Below, one piece after another: positions 7,843 to 16,720 of a stretch of DNA of 64,000 bases; the stretch's first letter is position 1, and each line of letters starts with the position of its first letter. Origin of the DNA: ZC4RG30 sp046047615 (lineage in GTDB: Bacteria > Pseudomonadota > Gammaproteobacteria > Steroidobacterales > Steroidobacteraceae); assembly GCA_046047615.1 (NCBI GenBank), contig JBJOHO010000040.1, positions 1 through 64,000 on the forward strand, read 5' to 3'. The position numbers were made by a program, and so were the translations under genes. Below the pieces are notes generated by a model, which was not told the origin of the DNA, did no database searches, and was given only the letters and a program-made list of their open reading frames with translations.

Positions 7843-9231
7843 ATGCGCAAGACCTTTGCCACCCTGTGTTCCCTGGCCCTGCTGGCGCTCGCCGGCTGCC
7901 AGCAGGCCGCGCCGCCGGCCGAGGCCACGGTCGACCCGTACACACCGCGCCCGTTCGTGCAGGTCGAGCCGCCGTCGTGGAGCCGCGATGCCACGCTGTA
8001 CCAGGTGAACATCCGCCAGTTCACGCCGGAGGGCACCCTGGCGGCCGCGCAGCGCGAACTGCCGCGCCTCAAGGCGCTGGGCGTGCGCGTGCTGTGGCTG
8101 ATGCCCATCCACCCCATCGGGGAGAAGAACCGCAAGGGCACGCTGGGCAGCCCCTACTCGGTGACGGACTACAAGGGCGTGAACCCGGAGTTCGGCACCA
8201 CGGCGGACTTCAAGTCCTTCGTCGATGCCGCGCATGCCGAAGGCCTCTACGTCATCCTCGACTGGGTCGCCAACCACACCGCCTGGGACCATCCGTGGGT
8301 GCAGAGCCACCCGGAATGGTACGCCCGCGATTACAAGGGCGATTTCCACCCGACCAGCTTCTTCGACTGGAGCGACATCATCGACCTGGACTACAGCCAG
8401 ACGGCCATGCGCCGCGAGATGGCCGAGGCGATGAAGTACTGGGTGCGCGACCTCGGTGTCGACGGCTTCCGCTGCGACACGGCCGCGATGGTGCCGCTGG
8501 ACTTCTGGAACGCCGTGCGCGCGGAACTGGAGGCCATCAAGCCGGTGTTCATGCTGGCCGAGGCCGAGACCCGCGACGTGCACCAGCGTGCCTTCGATGC
8601 CAGCTATGCCTGGAGCCTGTACAACGCGCTGCGCGGCGCGACCTCAGGCAGCGGCGCCGGCCCGCTGGTGGACTACTTCTCGCAGGATGACAACACCTGG
8701 CCCGCCGAAGCCATGCGCATGAACTTCACCAGCAACCACGACCACAACTCGTGGCACGCGACGGAGTTCAAGGCCTTTGGCGACGCGCTGCCGGCGACGA
8801 TGGCGCTGACCTTCACCGCCCGCGGCATTCCGCTGATCTACAACGGGCAGGAAGCGGGCAACCCGAAGATGCTGCTGTTCTTCGAGCGCGACCCGATCCA
8901 GTGGCGCGAGCACCCGAACGGCGCATTCCTGAAGAGGCTGGTGCAGCTGAAGAAGGACACGCCGGCGCTGCACAACGGCGCCTGGGGCGGCACCATGCTG
9001 CATGTGCCCAACAGCGAGCCCGGCAAGGTCTTCAGCTTCGTGCGGCAGGTGGAGGGCAGCAAGCTGCTGGGCGTCTTCAACTTCTCGGCCAAGCCGGTCA
9101 CGGTGACGCTGAAGGAGACGCTGTTCCCGGGACGCTACACCGACTTCGCCAGTGGCCAGCAGGTCACGCTGGCCGAGGGCCAGCCGCTGACGCTGCCGGC
9201 CTGGGGCTACCACGTGCTGACGGCGCGCTAG
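7843..9231 (+). CDS. GH13 alpha-amylase family lipoprotein
   Basis: 462 residues. A lipoprotein signal ends in LAGC with lipidated C19, so the enzyme is tethered to the outer or inner membrane. The GH13 catalytic barrel shows the conserved regions: DWVANHT (140-146), nucleophile D212 in GFRCDTAAM, acid/base E240 in FMLAEAE, and transition-state D300 in TSNHDHNSW. It should cleave alpha-1,4 bonds of starch or maltodextrins. It follows the sugar porter by 11 bp and abuts the convergent cytosolic alpha-glucosidase with no gap. Exact substrate size is not predictable from these motifs. Confidence 0.92.
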   Translation: MRKTFATLCSLALLALAGCQQAAPPAEATVDPYTPRPFVQVEPPSWSRDATLYQVNIRQFTPEGTLAAAQRELPRLKALGVRVLWLMPIHPIGEKNRKGTLGSPYSVTDYKGVNPEFGTTADFKSFVDAAHAEGLYVILDWVANHTAWDHPWVQSHPEWYARDYKGDFHPTSFFDWSDIIDLDYSQTAMRREMAEAMKYWVRDLGVDGFRCDTAAMVPLDFWNAVRAELEAIKPVFMLAEAETRDVHQRAFDASYAWSLYNALRGATSGSGAGPLVDYFSQDDNTWPAEAMRMNFTSNHDHNSWHATEFKAFGDALPATMALTFTARGIPLIYNGQEAGNPKMLLFFERDPIQWREHPNGAFLKRLVQLKKDTPALHNGAWGGTMLHVPNSEPGKVFSFVRQVEGSKLLGVFNFSAKPVTVTLKETLFPGRYTDFASGQQVTLAEGQPLTLPAWGYHVLTAR

Positions 9232-10899
9232 TCAGGCGACGGGCGCCCGCTGCAGCCAGGCGGCCTGCAGCGGCGCCAGCATGAAGCCACCGTCCTGCAC
9301 CGCCACCGGCGCAAAGCCGTGGCCCTGCAGGACCACCGCAGCGACGCCCCAGTCTGCCGGCAGCAGGATGCGCTGGTCTTCACCGGTGAAATTGAAGGCC
9401 GCCAGCAGACACTGTCCTGAATGCTCGCGGAGAAAGGCCAGACTGCCTTCCGGGGAGTCGATGAAGCACAGGCTGCCACGACGCAACGCGGGCATGTCGC
9501 GGCGCCAGGCGATGAAACGCTGGTAGGCCTGCAACACCGACGTCGGCTCCTGCTGCTGCAGGTCGACGGCCTGGCGCTGGTGCGCCGCCGGCACCGGCAG
9601 CCACGCTTCGTCGGCGGTGGTGAAGCCGGCATGCGCCGCACCGGCGGACCAGGGCATCGGCGTGCGGCACCCGTCGCGCCCCTTGAAACTGGGCCAGAAG
9701 GCGATGCCATAGGGGTCGCGCAGCTTCTCGAAAGGGATGTCGGCCTCTTCAAGGCCAAGTTCCTCGCCCTGGAAGCTGCACACCGAGCCTTTCAGCGACA
9801 GCAGGAAAGCGTTGAAGAGCCTGGCGCGATCCGCCGCGGCACCGGGCAGTGCCCAGCGGGAGACCACACGCGCGACATCATGGTTGCCGACCGCCCAGCA
9901 GGGCCAGGTGTCGCCGCCACGCGCTTCCAACGCCTCGATGACCTCGCGGACGTGCCGGGTCGAGAACTGGTCCACCAGCAGCTCGAAGTTGTAGACCATG
10001 TGCAGCCGCCGGCCCCCGGCGGTGTAATCGGCCATCGCCGCCATGGGGTCTTCGCAGGACACTTCGCCCAGCGACGTGGCGCCGGGGTAGCGCTCGAGCA
10101 ACGCCCGCACACGCTCAAGGAACCGCAGGTTCTCGGGCTGCGTGTTGTCGTACAGATGGTACTGGTAGGCGTAAGGGTTCTCGACCGAATAGCCGCGACC
10201 CTTGCGCAACGCGGCCGGCTTGGCCGGGTTGTTGCGCAGGAGTGGATCGTGGAAGCAGAAATTGATGGCGTCGAGGCGGAAGCCGTCGACGCCGCGCCTG
10301 AGCCAGAACTCCATGGCATCGAGCACCGCCTCGACCACCTGCGGATTGTGGAAGTTCAGGTCGGGCTGGCTGACCAGGAAGTTGTGCAGGTAGTACTGCT
10401 GGCGCCGCGGCTCCCACTGCCAGCCGGCGCCCCCGAAGATCGACAACCAGTTGTTGGGTGGCGAGCCATCCGGCTGTGGGTCGGCCCAGACGTACCAATC
10501 GGCCTTGTCGCCCTCCCGTGAAGCGCGGCTGGCCTTGAACCACTCGTGCTCGTCCGAGGTATGGCTGAGCACCTGGTCGATGATGACCTTGATGCCGCGC
10601 GCATGGGCGCCGGCCACGAGGCGGTCAAAATCCGCCAACGTCCCGAAGACCGGATCGACCTGCCGGTAGTCGCTGATGTCGTAGCCGAAGTCCTTCATCG
10701 GCGACTTGAAGAACGGCGAGATCCAGATGGCATCGACGCCCAGGGAGGCGATGTGGTCCAGCCGCGCGAGAATGCCCGGCAGATCACCGGTGCCATCGCC
10801 GTTGCTGTCGGCGAAGCTGCGCGGATAGACCTGATAGATGACAGCGCCGCGCCACCAGTCGCGGTCGACGGCGCCAGCGGCGACAGGTGTGTTGTGCAT
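9232..10899 (-). CDS. Cytosolic alpha-glucosidase, GH13
   Basis: 555 residues, no signal peptide. GH13 motifs: opening WWRGAVIYQVYPRSF, QPDLNFHNP (region V of oligo-1,6-/alpha-glucosidases), nucleophile D210 in GFRLDAINF, acid/base E278 in SLGEVSCED, and D340 in AVGNHDVARV. The residue after the nucleophile is Ala, the state reported for alpha-1,4-specific members (Val marks alpha-1,6 specificity), so maltose and maltodextrins are the likely substrates. The ATG at 10899 was chosen because homology begins 12 residues later; the frame extends 34 codons upstream through the operator at 10960. It is divergent from the SLC45-like transporter. Confidence 0.93.
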   Translation of the reverse strand: MHNTPVAAGAVDRDWWRGAVIYQVYPRSFADSNGDGTGDLPGILARLDHIASLGVDAIWISPFFKSPMKDFGYDISDYRQVDPVFGTLADFDRLVAGAHARGIKVIIDQVLSHTSDEHEWFKASRASREGDKADWYVWADPQPDGSPPNNWLSIFGGAGWQWEPRRQQYYLHNFLVSQPDLNFHNPQVVEAVLDAMEFWLRRGVDGFRLDAINFCFHDPLLRNNPAKPAALRKGRGYSVENPYAYQYHLYDNTQPENLRFLERVRALLERYPGATSLGEVSCEDPMAAMADYTAGGRRLHMVYNFELLVDQFSTRHVREVIEALEARGGDTWPCWAVGNHDVARVVSRWALPGAAADRARLFNAFLLSLKGSVCSFQGEELGLEEADIPFEKLRDPYGIAFWPSFKGRDGCRTPMPWSAGAAHAGFTTADEAWLPVPAAHQRQAVDLQQQEPTSVLQAYQRFIAWRRDMPALRRGSLCFIDSPEGSLAFLREHSGQCLLAAFNFTGEDQRILLPADWGVAAVVLQGHGFAPVAVQDGGFMLAPLQAAWLQRAPVA

Positions 10900-10959
10900 G
10901 GTGTGCGACGTTGGCAAATCCCGGCCATGGATGCCAGACAGCGCAGCCGCAGGGCTGCC

Positions 10960-10973
10960 TGAATACGATTGCA
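10960..10973. promoter_or_regulatory. LacI-type operator, copy 2 (TGAATACGATTGCA)
   Basis: Exact reverse complement of the 14-mer at 6320-6333. It lies 61 bp upstream of the alpha-glucosidase start and 52 bp upstream of the maltose transporter start, so one bound repressor could control both divergent genes. Inferred target of the adjacent LacI-family protein. Confidence 0.65.
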
Positions 10974-11024
10974 TGACGTACAGTGGCCACGAACCGGTCA
11001 TCCACGAACCGGGGGGGAGCGACC

Positions 11025-12527
11025 ATGCAGGAACGATCGGCCCTGGGCTTCTGGCGCGTGTTCAGTCTGTGCTTCGGCTTCCTGGGCATCCAGTTCGCCT
11101 TCGGCCTGCAGAACGCGAACGTCAGCCGCATCTTCCAGACCCTCGGCGCCTCGGTCGAGGACCTGCCGCTGCTGTGGCTCGCTGCCCCACTCACCGGACT
11201 GATCGTGCAGCCACTGATCGGCCATCTGGGCGACCGTACCTGGGGACGTCTGGGACGCCGCCGGCCCTACCTGCTGTGGGGCGCCGTGCTCACCACGGCG
11301 GCGTTGTTCATCATGCCGCACAGCCCCACGCTGTGGTTCGCGGCCCTGATGCTCTGGCTGCTGGACGCCTCGATCAACATCTCGATGGAGCCCTTCCGCG
11401 CGCTGGTGGGCGACGTGCTGCCGGACCGGCAGCGCAGCTTCGGCTACGCCATGCAGAGCCTGTTCATCGGCGTGGGCGCCGTGGTGGCCTCGGCGCTGCC
11501 GTGGCTGCTCAGCGAATGGGGCGGCGTCAGCAGCGTGGCGGCGGCTGGCGAGGTGCCGGACGCGGTGCGCTGGTCGTTCTACCTCGGTGCCGGCGTGCTG
11601 CTGGTCACAGTGCTGTGGACGGTGTCCACCACGCGCGAGTATCCGCCGGAACAGGTGCAGGTGTTCGCGGCCCATGAGCCGCCGCTGCCACCGGGCTGCA
11701 GCAGTGCGCAGTTGTGGCGCCGCGCCCTGCCGTGGACGGTGGCGGGCGTGGCTGGCAGCGTGGCTGTGTGGGTCTCGGGCCTGGAGCAGCAGCTCCACAT
11801 CGTCAGCGGTGGCGCGACCGCTTTCGGTCTCCTGCAGGGGTGGGTGGCACTGCAGCGCGGCAGGCACGGGGGCGCGGCCCAGGCTGACGACGGCATGCTG
11901 GGCAGCATCATCGACGACCTGTACCGCATGCCGCGGGCCATGCGCCAACTGGCCGTGGTGCAGTGCCTGACCTGGTTCGGCCTGTTCGCGATGTGGATCT
12001 ACACCACGCCGGCCGTGACGCGGCACCTGTATGGCACCACCGACGCCGCATCGGCCGCCTACAACGAGGGCGCCAACTGGGTCGGCATCCTGTTCGCGGC
12101 CTACAGCGGCTTTGCCGCCGTGACGGCGTTGCTGTTGCCGCTGCTGGCGCGCTGGCTCGGCCGGCGCGGCACGCACCTGCTGTGCCTGCTGCTGGGTGGC
12201 CTTGGCCTTGCCGGCATCGCCGTGGTGGACGATCCGCGCTGGCTGCTGCTCAACATGGCCGGCGTGGGCATCGCCTGGGCATCGATCCTTTCCCTGCCCT
12301 ACGCGATCCTGTCCGCCAGCCTGCCGTCGTCCAAGATCGGCGTGTACATGGGCATCTTCAACTTCTTCATCGTGATCCCGCAGATCATCGCCGCCAGCGT
12401 GCTGGGCGTGATGGTGCGCGTGCTGTTCGACGGTGACCCGATGCCGGCCCTGGTGACCGGCGGCCTGGGCCTGGTGCTGGCGGGCCTGTTCAGCCTGCGG
12501 GTGGACGACCCCCACAGGACTGCCTGA
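11025..12527 (+). CDS. SLC45-like MFS maltose/maltodextrin transporter
   Basis: 500 residues, 12 predicted transmembrane helices. The first helix GFLGIQFAFGLQNANVSRIF and the loop motif GRLGRRRPY are typical of the MFS group annotated as maltose/malto-oligosaccharide symporters, related to SLC45/sucrose carriers. It should import maltose to meet the cytosolic alpha-glucosidase encoded divergently. The ATG at 11025 follows GGGGGGGAGC; an ATG 42 bases upstream lacks a comparable ribosome site. Its last 38 bp overlap the end of the convergent LacI-family gene. Confidence 0.88.
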   Translation: MQERSALGFWRVFSLCFGFLGIQFAFGLQNANVSRIFQTLGASVEDLPLLWLAAPLTGLIVQPLIGHLGDRTWGRLGRRRPYLLWGAVLTTAALFIMPHSPTLWFAALMLWLLDASINISMEPFRALVGDVLPDRQRSFGYAMQSLFIGVGAVVASALPWLLSEWGGVSSVAAAGEVPDAVRWSFYLGAGVLLVTVLWTVSTTREYPPEQVQVFAAHEPPLPPGCSSAQLWRRALPWTVAGVAGSVAVWVSGLEQQLHIVSGGATAFGLLQGWVALQRGRHGGAAQADDGMLGSIIDDLYRMPRAMRQLAVVQCLTWFGLFAMWIYTTPAVTRHLYGTTDAASAAYNEGANWVGILFAAYSGFAAVTALLLPLLARWLGRRGTHLLCLLLGGLGLAGIAVVDDPRWLLLNMAGVGIAWASILSLPYAILSASLPSSKIGVYMGIFNFFIVIPQIIAASVLGVMVRVLFDGDPMPALVTGGLGLVLAGLFSLRVDDPHRTA

Positions 12528-13527
12528 CCATCAGCTGCGGGGCGATCAGCTGCGAGCTGACGGGCTCGCCTTCGATCAGGCGGATGAGGTTGTCGACCAG
12601 GCGTTCGCCCGCGGCGCGGGTGTCCTGGCGCACCGTGGTCAGTGGCGGGCTCACGTGGCTGGCGAAAGCCACGTCGTCGAAACCGACCACGGCCACGTCC
12701 TGCGGCACACGCCGGCCGCGCTGCTGCAGACCCCGCATCACGCCCAGGGCGATCAGGTCGCTGGCACAGACCACGCCGTCATAGGCCAGACGCTTGCGCG
12801 CCCAGTGGGCCACGGCGGCCTCCCCGTCCGCCTCCTCGCTGCGCGCCGTGTGCTGCAGGCGCGGATCGGCGCGCAGCCCGGCGGCTTCCAGCGCGGCCAG
12901 ATGCCCCTGGTAGCGGAGCCGGAACTCCGGATAGTCCTCGGTGACACCGCCCACGAACGCAAGCCTGCGGCGCCCCAGCGACAGCAGGTGCTCGGTGGCC
13001 ATCCGCGCACCGGCGAAATTGTCGCAGGCCACGAAGTGGCCGGGCTGGTCTTCAAGGGCCGGGCCCCAGAGCACGAAATGGGCCCCGCTGTCGGCAAGAC
13101 GCTGGAGCCTCGTGGCGTAGGTGAGGTAGTCGCCATAGCCGAGGAGGATCAGGCCGTCGGCGCGGCGGCTCACCTCGTAGTCGGTGTGGAAGTCCTCGCT
13201 GAACTGCTGGAAGGACACCAGCAGGTCATAGCCGCGGCGCGCCGCCGCCTGGGTGATCTGGCCCAGCATCGTCAGGAAGAACGGATTGACCTGCGCTTCG
13301 TTGGGAGTCTCTTCGAACAGCAGCAGCGCCAGCGTGTTGCTGCGCCCGGTGCGCAGGCCGGCGGCGCTGCGGTCGGTCTTGTAGTTCAGGTCGCGGGCGA
13401 TCTGCAGGATGCGCGCGCGGGTTTCCGGCCGGACCTGCGGACTGTTGCGCAGCGCGCGGGAAACCGTGGCCTGCGAAACCTTGGCCAGTGCGGCGATGTC
13501 CAGCGAGGAAGTCTTGTATGGCTTCAT
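12490..13527 (-). CDS. LacI-family transcriptional regulator of the maltose locus
   Basis: 345 residues. The N-terminal helix-turn-helix reads SLDIAALAKVSQATVSRALRN, followed by the hinge helix region NYKTDRSAAGL and a periplasmic-binding-protein-like effector domain (GFDDVAFASHVSPPLTTV near the C-terminus). This is the standard LacI/GalR architecture. Its place at the end of a maltodextrin locus and the two identical LacI-type operators there suggest it represses these genes until a maltose-derived or glucose signal binds. It overlaps the transporter gene by 38 bp tail to tail. The effector is not predictable. Confidence 0.92.
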   Translation of the reverse strand: MKPYKTSSLDIAALAKVSQATVSRALRNSPQVRPETRARILQIARDLNYKTDRSAAGLRTGRSNTLALLLFEETPNEAQVNPFFLTMLGQITQAAARRGYDLLVSFQQFSEDFHTDYEVSRRADGLILLGYGDYLTYATRLQRLADSGAHFVLWGPALEDQPGHFVACDNFAGARMATEHLLSLGRRRLAFVGGVTEDYPEFRLRYQGHLAALEAAGLRADPRLQHTARSEEADGEAAVAHWARKRLAYDGVVCASDLIALGVMRGLQQRGRRVPQDVAVVGFDDVAFASHVSPPLTTVRQDTRAAGERLVDNLIRLIEGEPVSSQLIAPQLMVRQSCGGRPPAG

Positions 13528-13594
13528 GAGCCCCCCGCCGCCGATGCTACGCCAGCCAGGGGCGAAAGTGCCCGGCCCACCCCGCAGAAATGGA

Positions 13595-13622
13595 AAGGGC
13601 CCACCGGTGAAGGTGGGCCCTT
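13595..13622 (-). terminator. Terminator of the Arg-His-Lys tRNA operon
   Basis: Perfect 11-bp stem AAGGGCCCACC / GGTGGGCCCTT with a 6-base loop. On the minus strand it begins 5 bases after tRNA-Lys and is followed by TCCATTTCT, a modest T-rich tail. Confidence 0.75.
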
Positions 13623-13626
13623 GGGG

Positions 13627-13702
<76 letters not shown>

Positions 13703-13718
13703 ATTTTCCTGAAATGGG

Positions 13719-13795
13719 TGGGGTGGACGACGGGACTCGAACCCGCGACAGCCGGAATCACAATCCGGGACTCTACCAGCTGAGCTACGTCCACC
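13719..13795 (-). tRNA. tRNA-His (GUG anticodon)
   Basis: 77 nt with encoded CCA. The loop TTGTGAT gives anticodon GTG. The extra G at position -1 opposite C73, the identity element of tRNA-His, is encoded. It is the middle gene of the operon. Confidence 0.97.
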
Positions 13796-13818
13796 ATAAA
13801 ACCACGCAGCTACCAGCT

Positions 13819-13895
13819 TGGCGCGCCCGGCAGGAATCGAACCTGCGACCCTCGGCTTAGAAGGCCGATGCTCTATCCAACTGAGCTACGGGCGC
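13819..13895 (-). tRNA. tRNA-Arg (UCU anticodon)
   Basis: 77 nt with encoded CCA. Acceptor GCGCCCG/CGGGCGC, discriminator G. The loop CTTCTAA on a CGGC/GCCG stem gives anticodon TCT. It is first in the operon, about 120 bases after the predicted transcription start. Confidence 0.97.
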
Positions 13896-14022
13896 AATGC
13901 CCGGTGCCGCGGCGCGACGTGCTGCAATGATACTTCATGCGGAGCCGGTGGGCCATGCCTGAAGCATCACGACTGCGTCCCCCGCGACGTCCCGGTGTTA
14001 CCCAGTGCGTTGCGGGGCCGCG

Positions 14023-14050
14023 AGTATATACGAACCGCGCGACCGGTCAA
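14023..14050 (-). promoter_or_regulatory. Sigma-70 promoter of the tRNA operon
   Basis: Minus strand TTGACC (14050-14045), a 16-base spacer, then TATACT (14028-14023), followed by a GC-rich discriminator (CGCGGCCCCGC). This is the strongest sigma-70-like promoter I see in the window and fits growth-rate control of stable RNA. The -35 box overlaps the stop codon of the nitroreductase gene (14047-14049). Confidence 0.75.
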
Positions 14051-14865
14051 CGCAGGGGAAAGCCCAGCCGCTGGAGGGCCGCCGCCAGATGCTCGCGACC
14101 GTGCAGCGCCGCGGCATCACGCATGCGCGCGACGCAGGCACGCAGCCAGCTGGACTGCTTCATGCCCTGCTGCTGGTAGAAGGCCTGCATGCGCGCATCG
14201 TAGCGCCCCGCTGCTGGCAACTGCGCCGCCTGGTCGTAGTGCTCATGGTGCAGCACCGCGGCCTGCGCCAAGCGCGGCTTGATCGCTGCGGCACGCGCCG
14301 GATCCTCAAAGCCGATGCACATGCCGAAGACCGGCAGCACGCCGGCCGGCAGGCCCAACTCCGCAGCAACGGCCTCAGGCTGGTTGCGGATGGCGCCAAT
14401 GTAGACGCCGGCAAGCCCCAACGCCTCTGCCGCGACCAGGGCGTTTTGCGCCGCGAGTGCGGCATCAATGACCGCCACCAGCAAAGCCTCGAGGAAGTCG
14501 GTGCCTTCGGCCTGCGCCTCCTGCGCACCCGCCATCTGCCGCAGGCGCGCCAGGTCCGCCAGCCAGACGAGGAACAGGGGCGCGGCATGGATCTGGGCCT
14601 GGTCCGAGGCCAGGCGCGCCAGACGGGCCTTGCGCGCCGGATCCTGCACGGCGACAACACTCCAGGTCTGCAGGTTGGACGAGGTCGAAGCGGACTGTGC
14701 CGCCGCCACCAAGGCTTCGAGCGTGCCTGCCGGCAGCGGCTGTTCGAGGTAGGCGCGAACGGAGCGGTGCGACAACAATTGCGTGAGCAGCGGGTGGTCC
14801 GGCAAGGCTGCGGCGGGCTGCTCCGCGCCATAGCGTTCGGCCAGCAGTGCGGAGAGCGATGCCAT
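14047..14865 (-). CDS. NfsA-type NADPH nitroreductase
   Basis: 272 residues. FMN-dependent nitroreductase family: the HRSVRAYLEQPLP opening (phosphate-binding Arg), ASTSSNLQTWSVV for FMN contact, GLAGVYIGAIRNQP in the middle, and a C-terminal FGMCIGF plus KPRLAQ segment as in the NfsA/FRP group. It should reduce nitroaromatics or quinones by two electrons in the cytosol. It is divergent from the fixL-like gene across a 105-bp gap in which I found no convincing FNR or LysR site. Its 3' end carries the -35 box of the tRNA operon. Confidence 0.88.
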   Translation of the reverse strand: MASLSALLAERYGAEQPAAALPDHPLLTQLLSHRSVRAYLEQPLPAGTLEALVAAAQSASTSSNLQTWSVVAVQDPARKARLARLASDQAQIHAAPLFLVWLADLARLRQMAGAQEAQAEGTDFLEALLVAVIDAALAAQNALVAAEALGLAGVYIGAIRNQPEAVAAELGLPAGVLPVFGMCIGFEDPARAAAIKPRLAQAAVLHHEHYDQAAQLPAAGRYDARMQAFYQQQGMKQSSWLRACVARMRDAAALHGREHLAAALQRLGFPLR

Positions 14866-14970
14866 GGCGCAGGTCCTGCAACGAAAAATGGGGCCGCATT
14901 ATCGGTGGCAACCGCTGCTGCGGAAACTACTTAACGCCCTGCCGGATGAACATTGTTGCAATGCGCGCCC

Positions 14971-16098
14971 ATGAACCATCCCGTCACGGGGTCGGGCGCC
15001 TTCCAGGCTCTGCTGGATGCCGCCGTCGACGCCATCATCACCATCGACCACCGCGGCACGATAGAGGCCATGAACTGCGCTGCCGAGAGGCTGTTCGGCT
15101 ACCGCGCCGAAACGGCGATCGGCCGCAACGTGAGCATGCTCATGCCGCCGGACATGGCACAGCAGCACGACGGTTTCATCCAGCGGTTCCTGGAGACGCG
15201 ACGCCCGCACGTGATCGGCACCTGCCGCGAAGTCGAGGCGCTGAAGGCCGATGGCTCGCGCTTCCCGGCGCGCCTGTCGATCGGCGAAGTCGCTGGCTCG
15301 GACCCGCCGCACTTTGTCGGCTTCGTGCACGACCTGACCGTGCAGCGGGCCGTGGAGGCCGAGAACCAGCGGGCCCAGGAGCATCTGGCGCAGGTGGCGC
15401 GTTTTGCCGCCCTGGGCGAAATGGCGGCCGGCGTGGCCCATGAACTCAACCAGCCCCTGTCGGCCATCGCCACCTATGCGCAGGCCTGCGACCGCATGCT
15501 GCAGGGGCCCGATGCGGACATCGCCGAAGTGCACGATGCCTTGCGGCAGATCGCGTCGCAGGCGCTGCGCGCGGGCGAGATCATCCACCGCCTGCGCTAC
15601 CTGATGGGCGGCCGCAAGGCCCAGCGCAGCAGCACCGATCTGAACGCAGTGGTCGCGGAACTGCCTTCGCTGGCGGCCACGGACCTGCGCCAACGCGGCG
15701 TGTCCCTGGCATTGCACTGCGCGGCCGGACTGCCCCGGGTGAGCATCGACAAGGTGCAGGTGCAGCAGGTGCTGCTGAACCTGCTGCGCAATGCCATCGA
15801 TGCGCTGGACAGCACACCCGGGGCCCGCCGTGAAGTGGAGGTCCGCACCTGGCTGTCCGATGATGGAGAGGTGGAGGTCCAGGTGCGCGACCACGGTCCG
15901 GGAGTGCCGGATGATCTTGCAGCGCGGATCTTCGATCCTTTTTACACGACCAAGCTCGAGGGAACGGGCCTGGGGCTGGCGATCAGCCGCACCATCGCGC
16001 GGGCCCACATGGGACAACTCGGCTACCGTGCCGCGGACGGCGGTGGTGCAGTATTCTTCCTGAGGTTACCGACCGAGGAAGGCACCGACCCGCCATGA
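14971..16098 (+). CDS. fixL: FixL-like haem-PAS oxygen-sensing histidine kinase
   Basis: 375 residues, no membrane segment, so cytosolic. The PAS domain (about 11-125) keeps the residues known from Bradyrhizobium FixL: H66 (proximal haem ligand, FixL H200), R72 (R206), H80 (H214) and R86 (R220), all in register. The kinase has its phosphoacceptor H157 in AGVAHELNQPL, then N, DHGPGVP, FDPFYTTK and GTGLGLAIS boxes. It should sense O2 through haem and phosphorylate the FixJ-like regulator, whose ATG overlaps its stop (ATGA). I chose the ATG at 14971; an in-frame start at 14953 is possible. FixL-like kinases without a membrane anchor are known outside rhizobia. Confidence 0.85.
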   Translation: MNHPVTGSGAFQALLDAAVDAIITIDHRGTIEAMNCAAERLFGYRAETAIGRNVSMLMPPDMAQQHDGFIQRFLETRRPHVIGTCREVEALKADGSRFPARLSIGEVAGSDPPHFVGFVHDLTVQRAVEAENQRAQEHLAQVARFAALGEMAAGVAHELNQPLSAIATYAQACDRMLQGPDADIAEVHDALRQIASQALRAGEIIHRLRYLMGGRKAQRSSTDLNAVVAELPSLAATDLRQRGVSLALHCAAGLPRVSIDKVQVQQVLLNLLRNAIDALDSTPGARREVEVRTWLSDDGEVEVQVRDHGPGVPDDLAARIFDPFYTTKLEGTGLGLAISRTIARAHMGQLGYRAADGGGAVFFLRLPTEEGTDPP

Positions 16099-16703
16099 AG
16101 CCGCTCCCCGAAACCGTGATCGTCGTCGATGACGACGAGGCCGTCAGGTCGTCGCTGCGTCTGCTGCTGAAGTCGGTGGGCCTGGAGTGCCGCACCTTCG
16201 GCTCAGCCGCAGAGTTCCTGGCTGCCTGGGATCCGAAGCAGCCCGGCTGCATGGTGCTCGATGTGCGCATGCCCGGCATGAGCGGCATGGAACTGCAGCA
16301 TGAACTGAACCTGCGCGGCGCGGTCATCCCGGTGATCTTCGTCACCGGCCATGGCGACGTGCCCATGGCCGTCGAGGCGATGCAGCATGGCGCCTTCGAC
16401 TTCCTGCAGAAGCCGTTCCGCGACCAGGACCTGCTCGACCGCATCCAGAAGGCACTGCAGCGCGACCGCGAGAACCGCGCCGAACTGCAGCAGCAGGACA
16501 AGATCCGCGCCCGCCTCGAGACTCTCACGCCCCGCGAACGCGAGGTGCTGCAGTTGATGACGCGTGGCCGTCCCAACAAGCTGATGGCCGTCGACCTGGG
16601 CCTCAGCCAGCGCACGATCGAGATCCATCGGGCGCGCGTCATGGAGAAGATGCAGGCGTCATCGCTGGCCCAACTGGTCCGCATGACGCTGGAACTGTCC
16701 TGA
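16095..16703 (+). CDS. fixJ: FixJ-like response regulator
   Basis: 202 residues. The receiver domain has the acidic pocket D12/D13 region (VVDDDEAV), phosphoacceptor D56 in MVLDVRMPGMSG, T in FVTGHGD and K in FLQKPF. The C-terminal LuxR/FixJ-type helix-turn-helix has LTPREREVLQLM and LSQRTIEIHRARVMEKM. It overlaps fixL by four bases, so translation is coupled. Targets cannot be read from the window; nearby candidates for microaerobic control are cytochrome c4, the usp and the ADP-forming synthetase, but that is inference from position. Confidence 0.9.
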   Translation: MKPLPETVIVVDDDEAVRSSLRLLLKSVGLECRTFGSAAEFLAAWDPKQPGCMVLDVRMPGMSGMELQHELNLRGAVIPVIFVTGHGDVPMAVEAMQHGAFDFLQKPFRDQDLLDRIQKALQRDRENRAELQQQDKIRARLETLTPREREVLQLMTRGRPNKLMAVDLGLSQRTIEIHRARVMEKMQASSLAQLVRMTLELS

Positions 16704-16720
16704 AGCCGCGGCAGCTGCCC

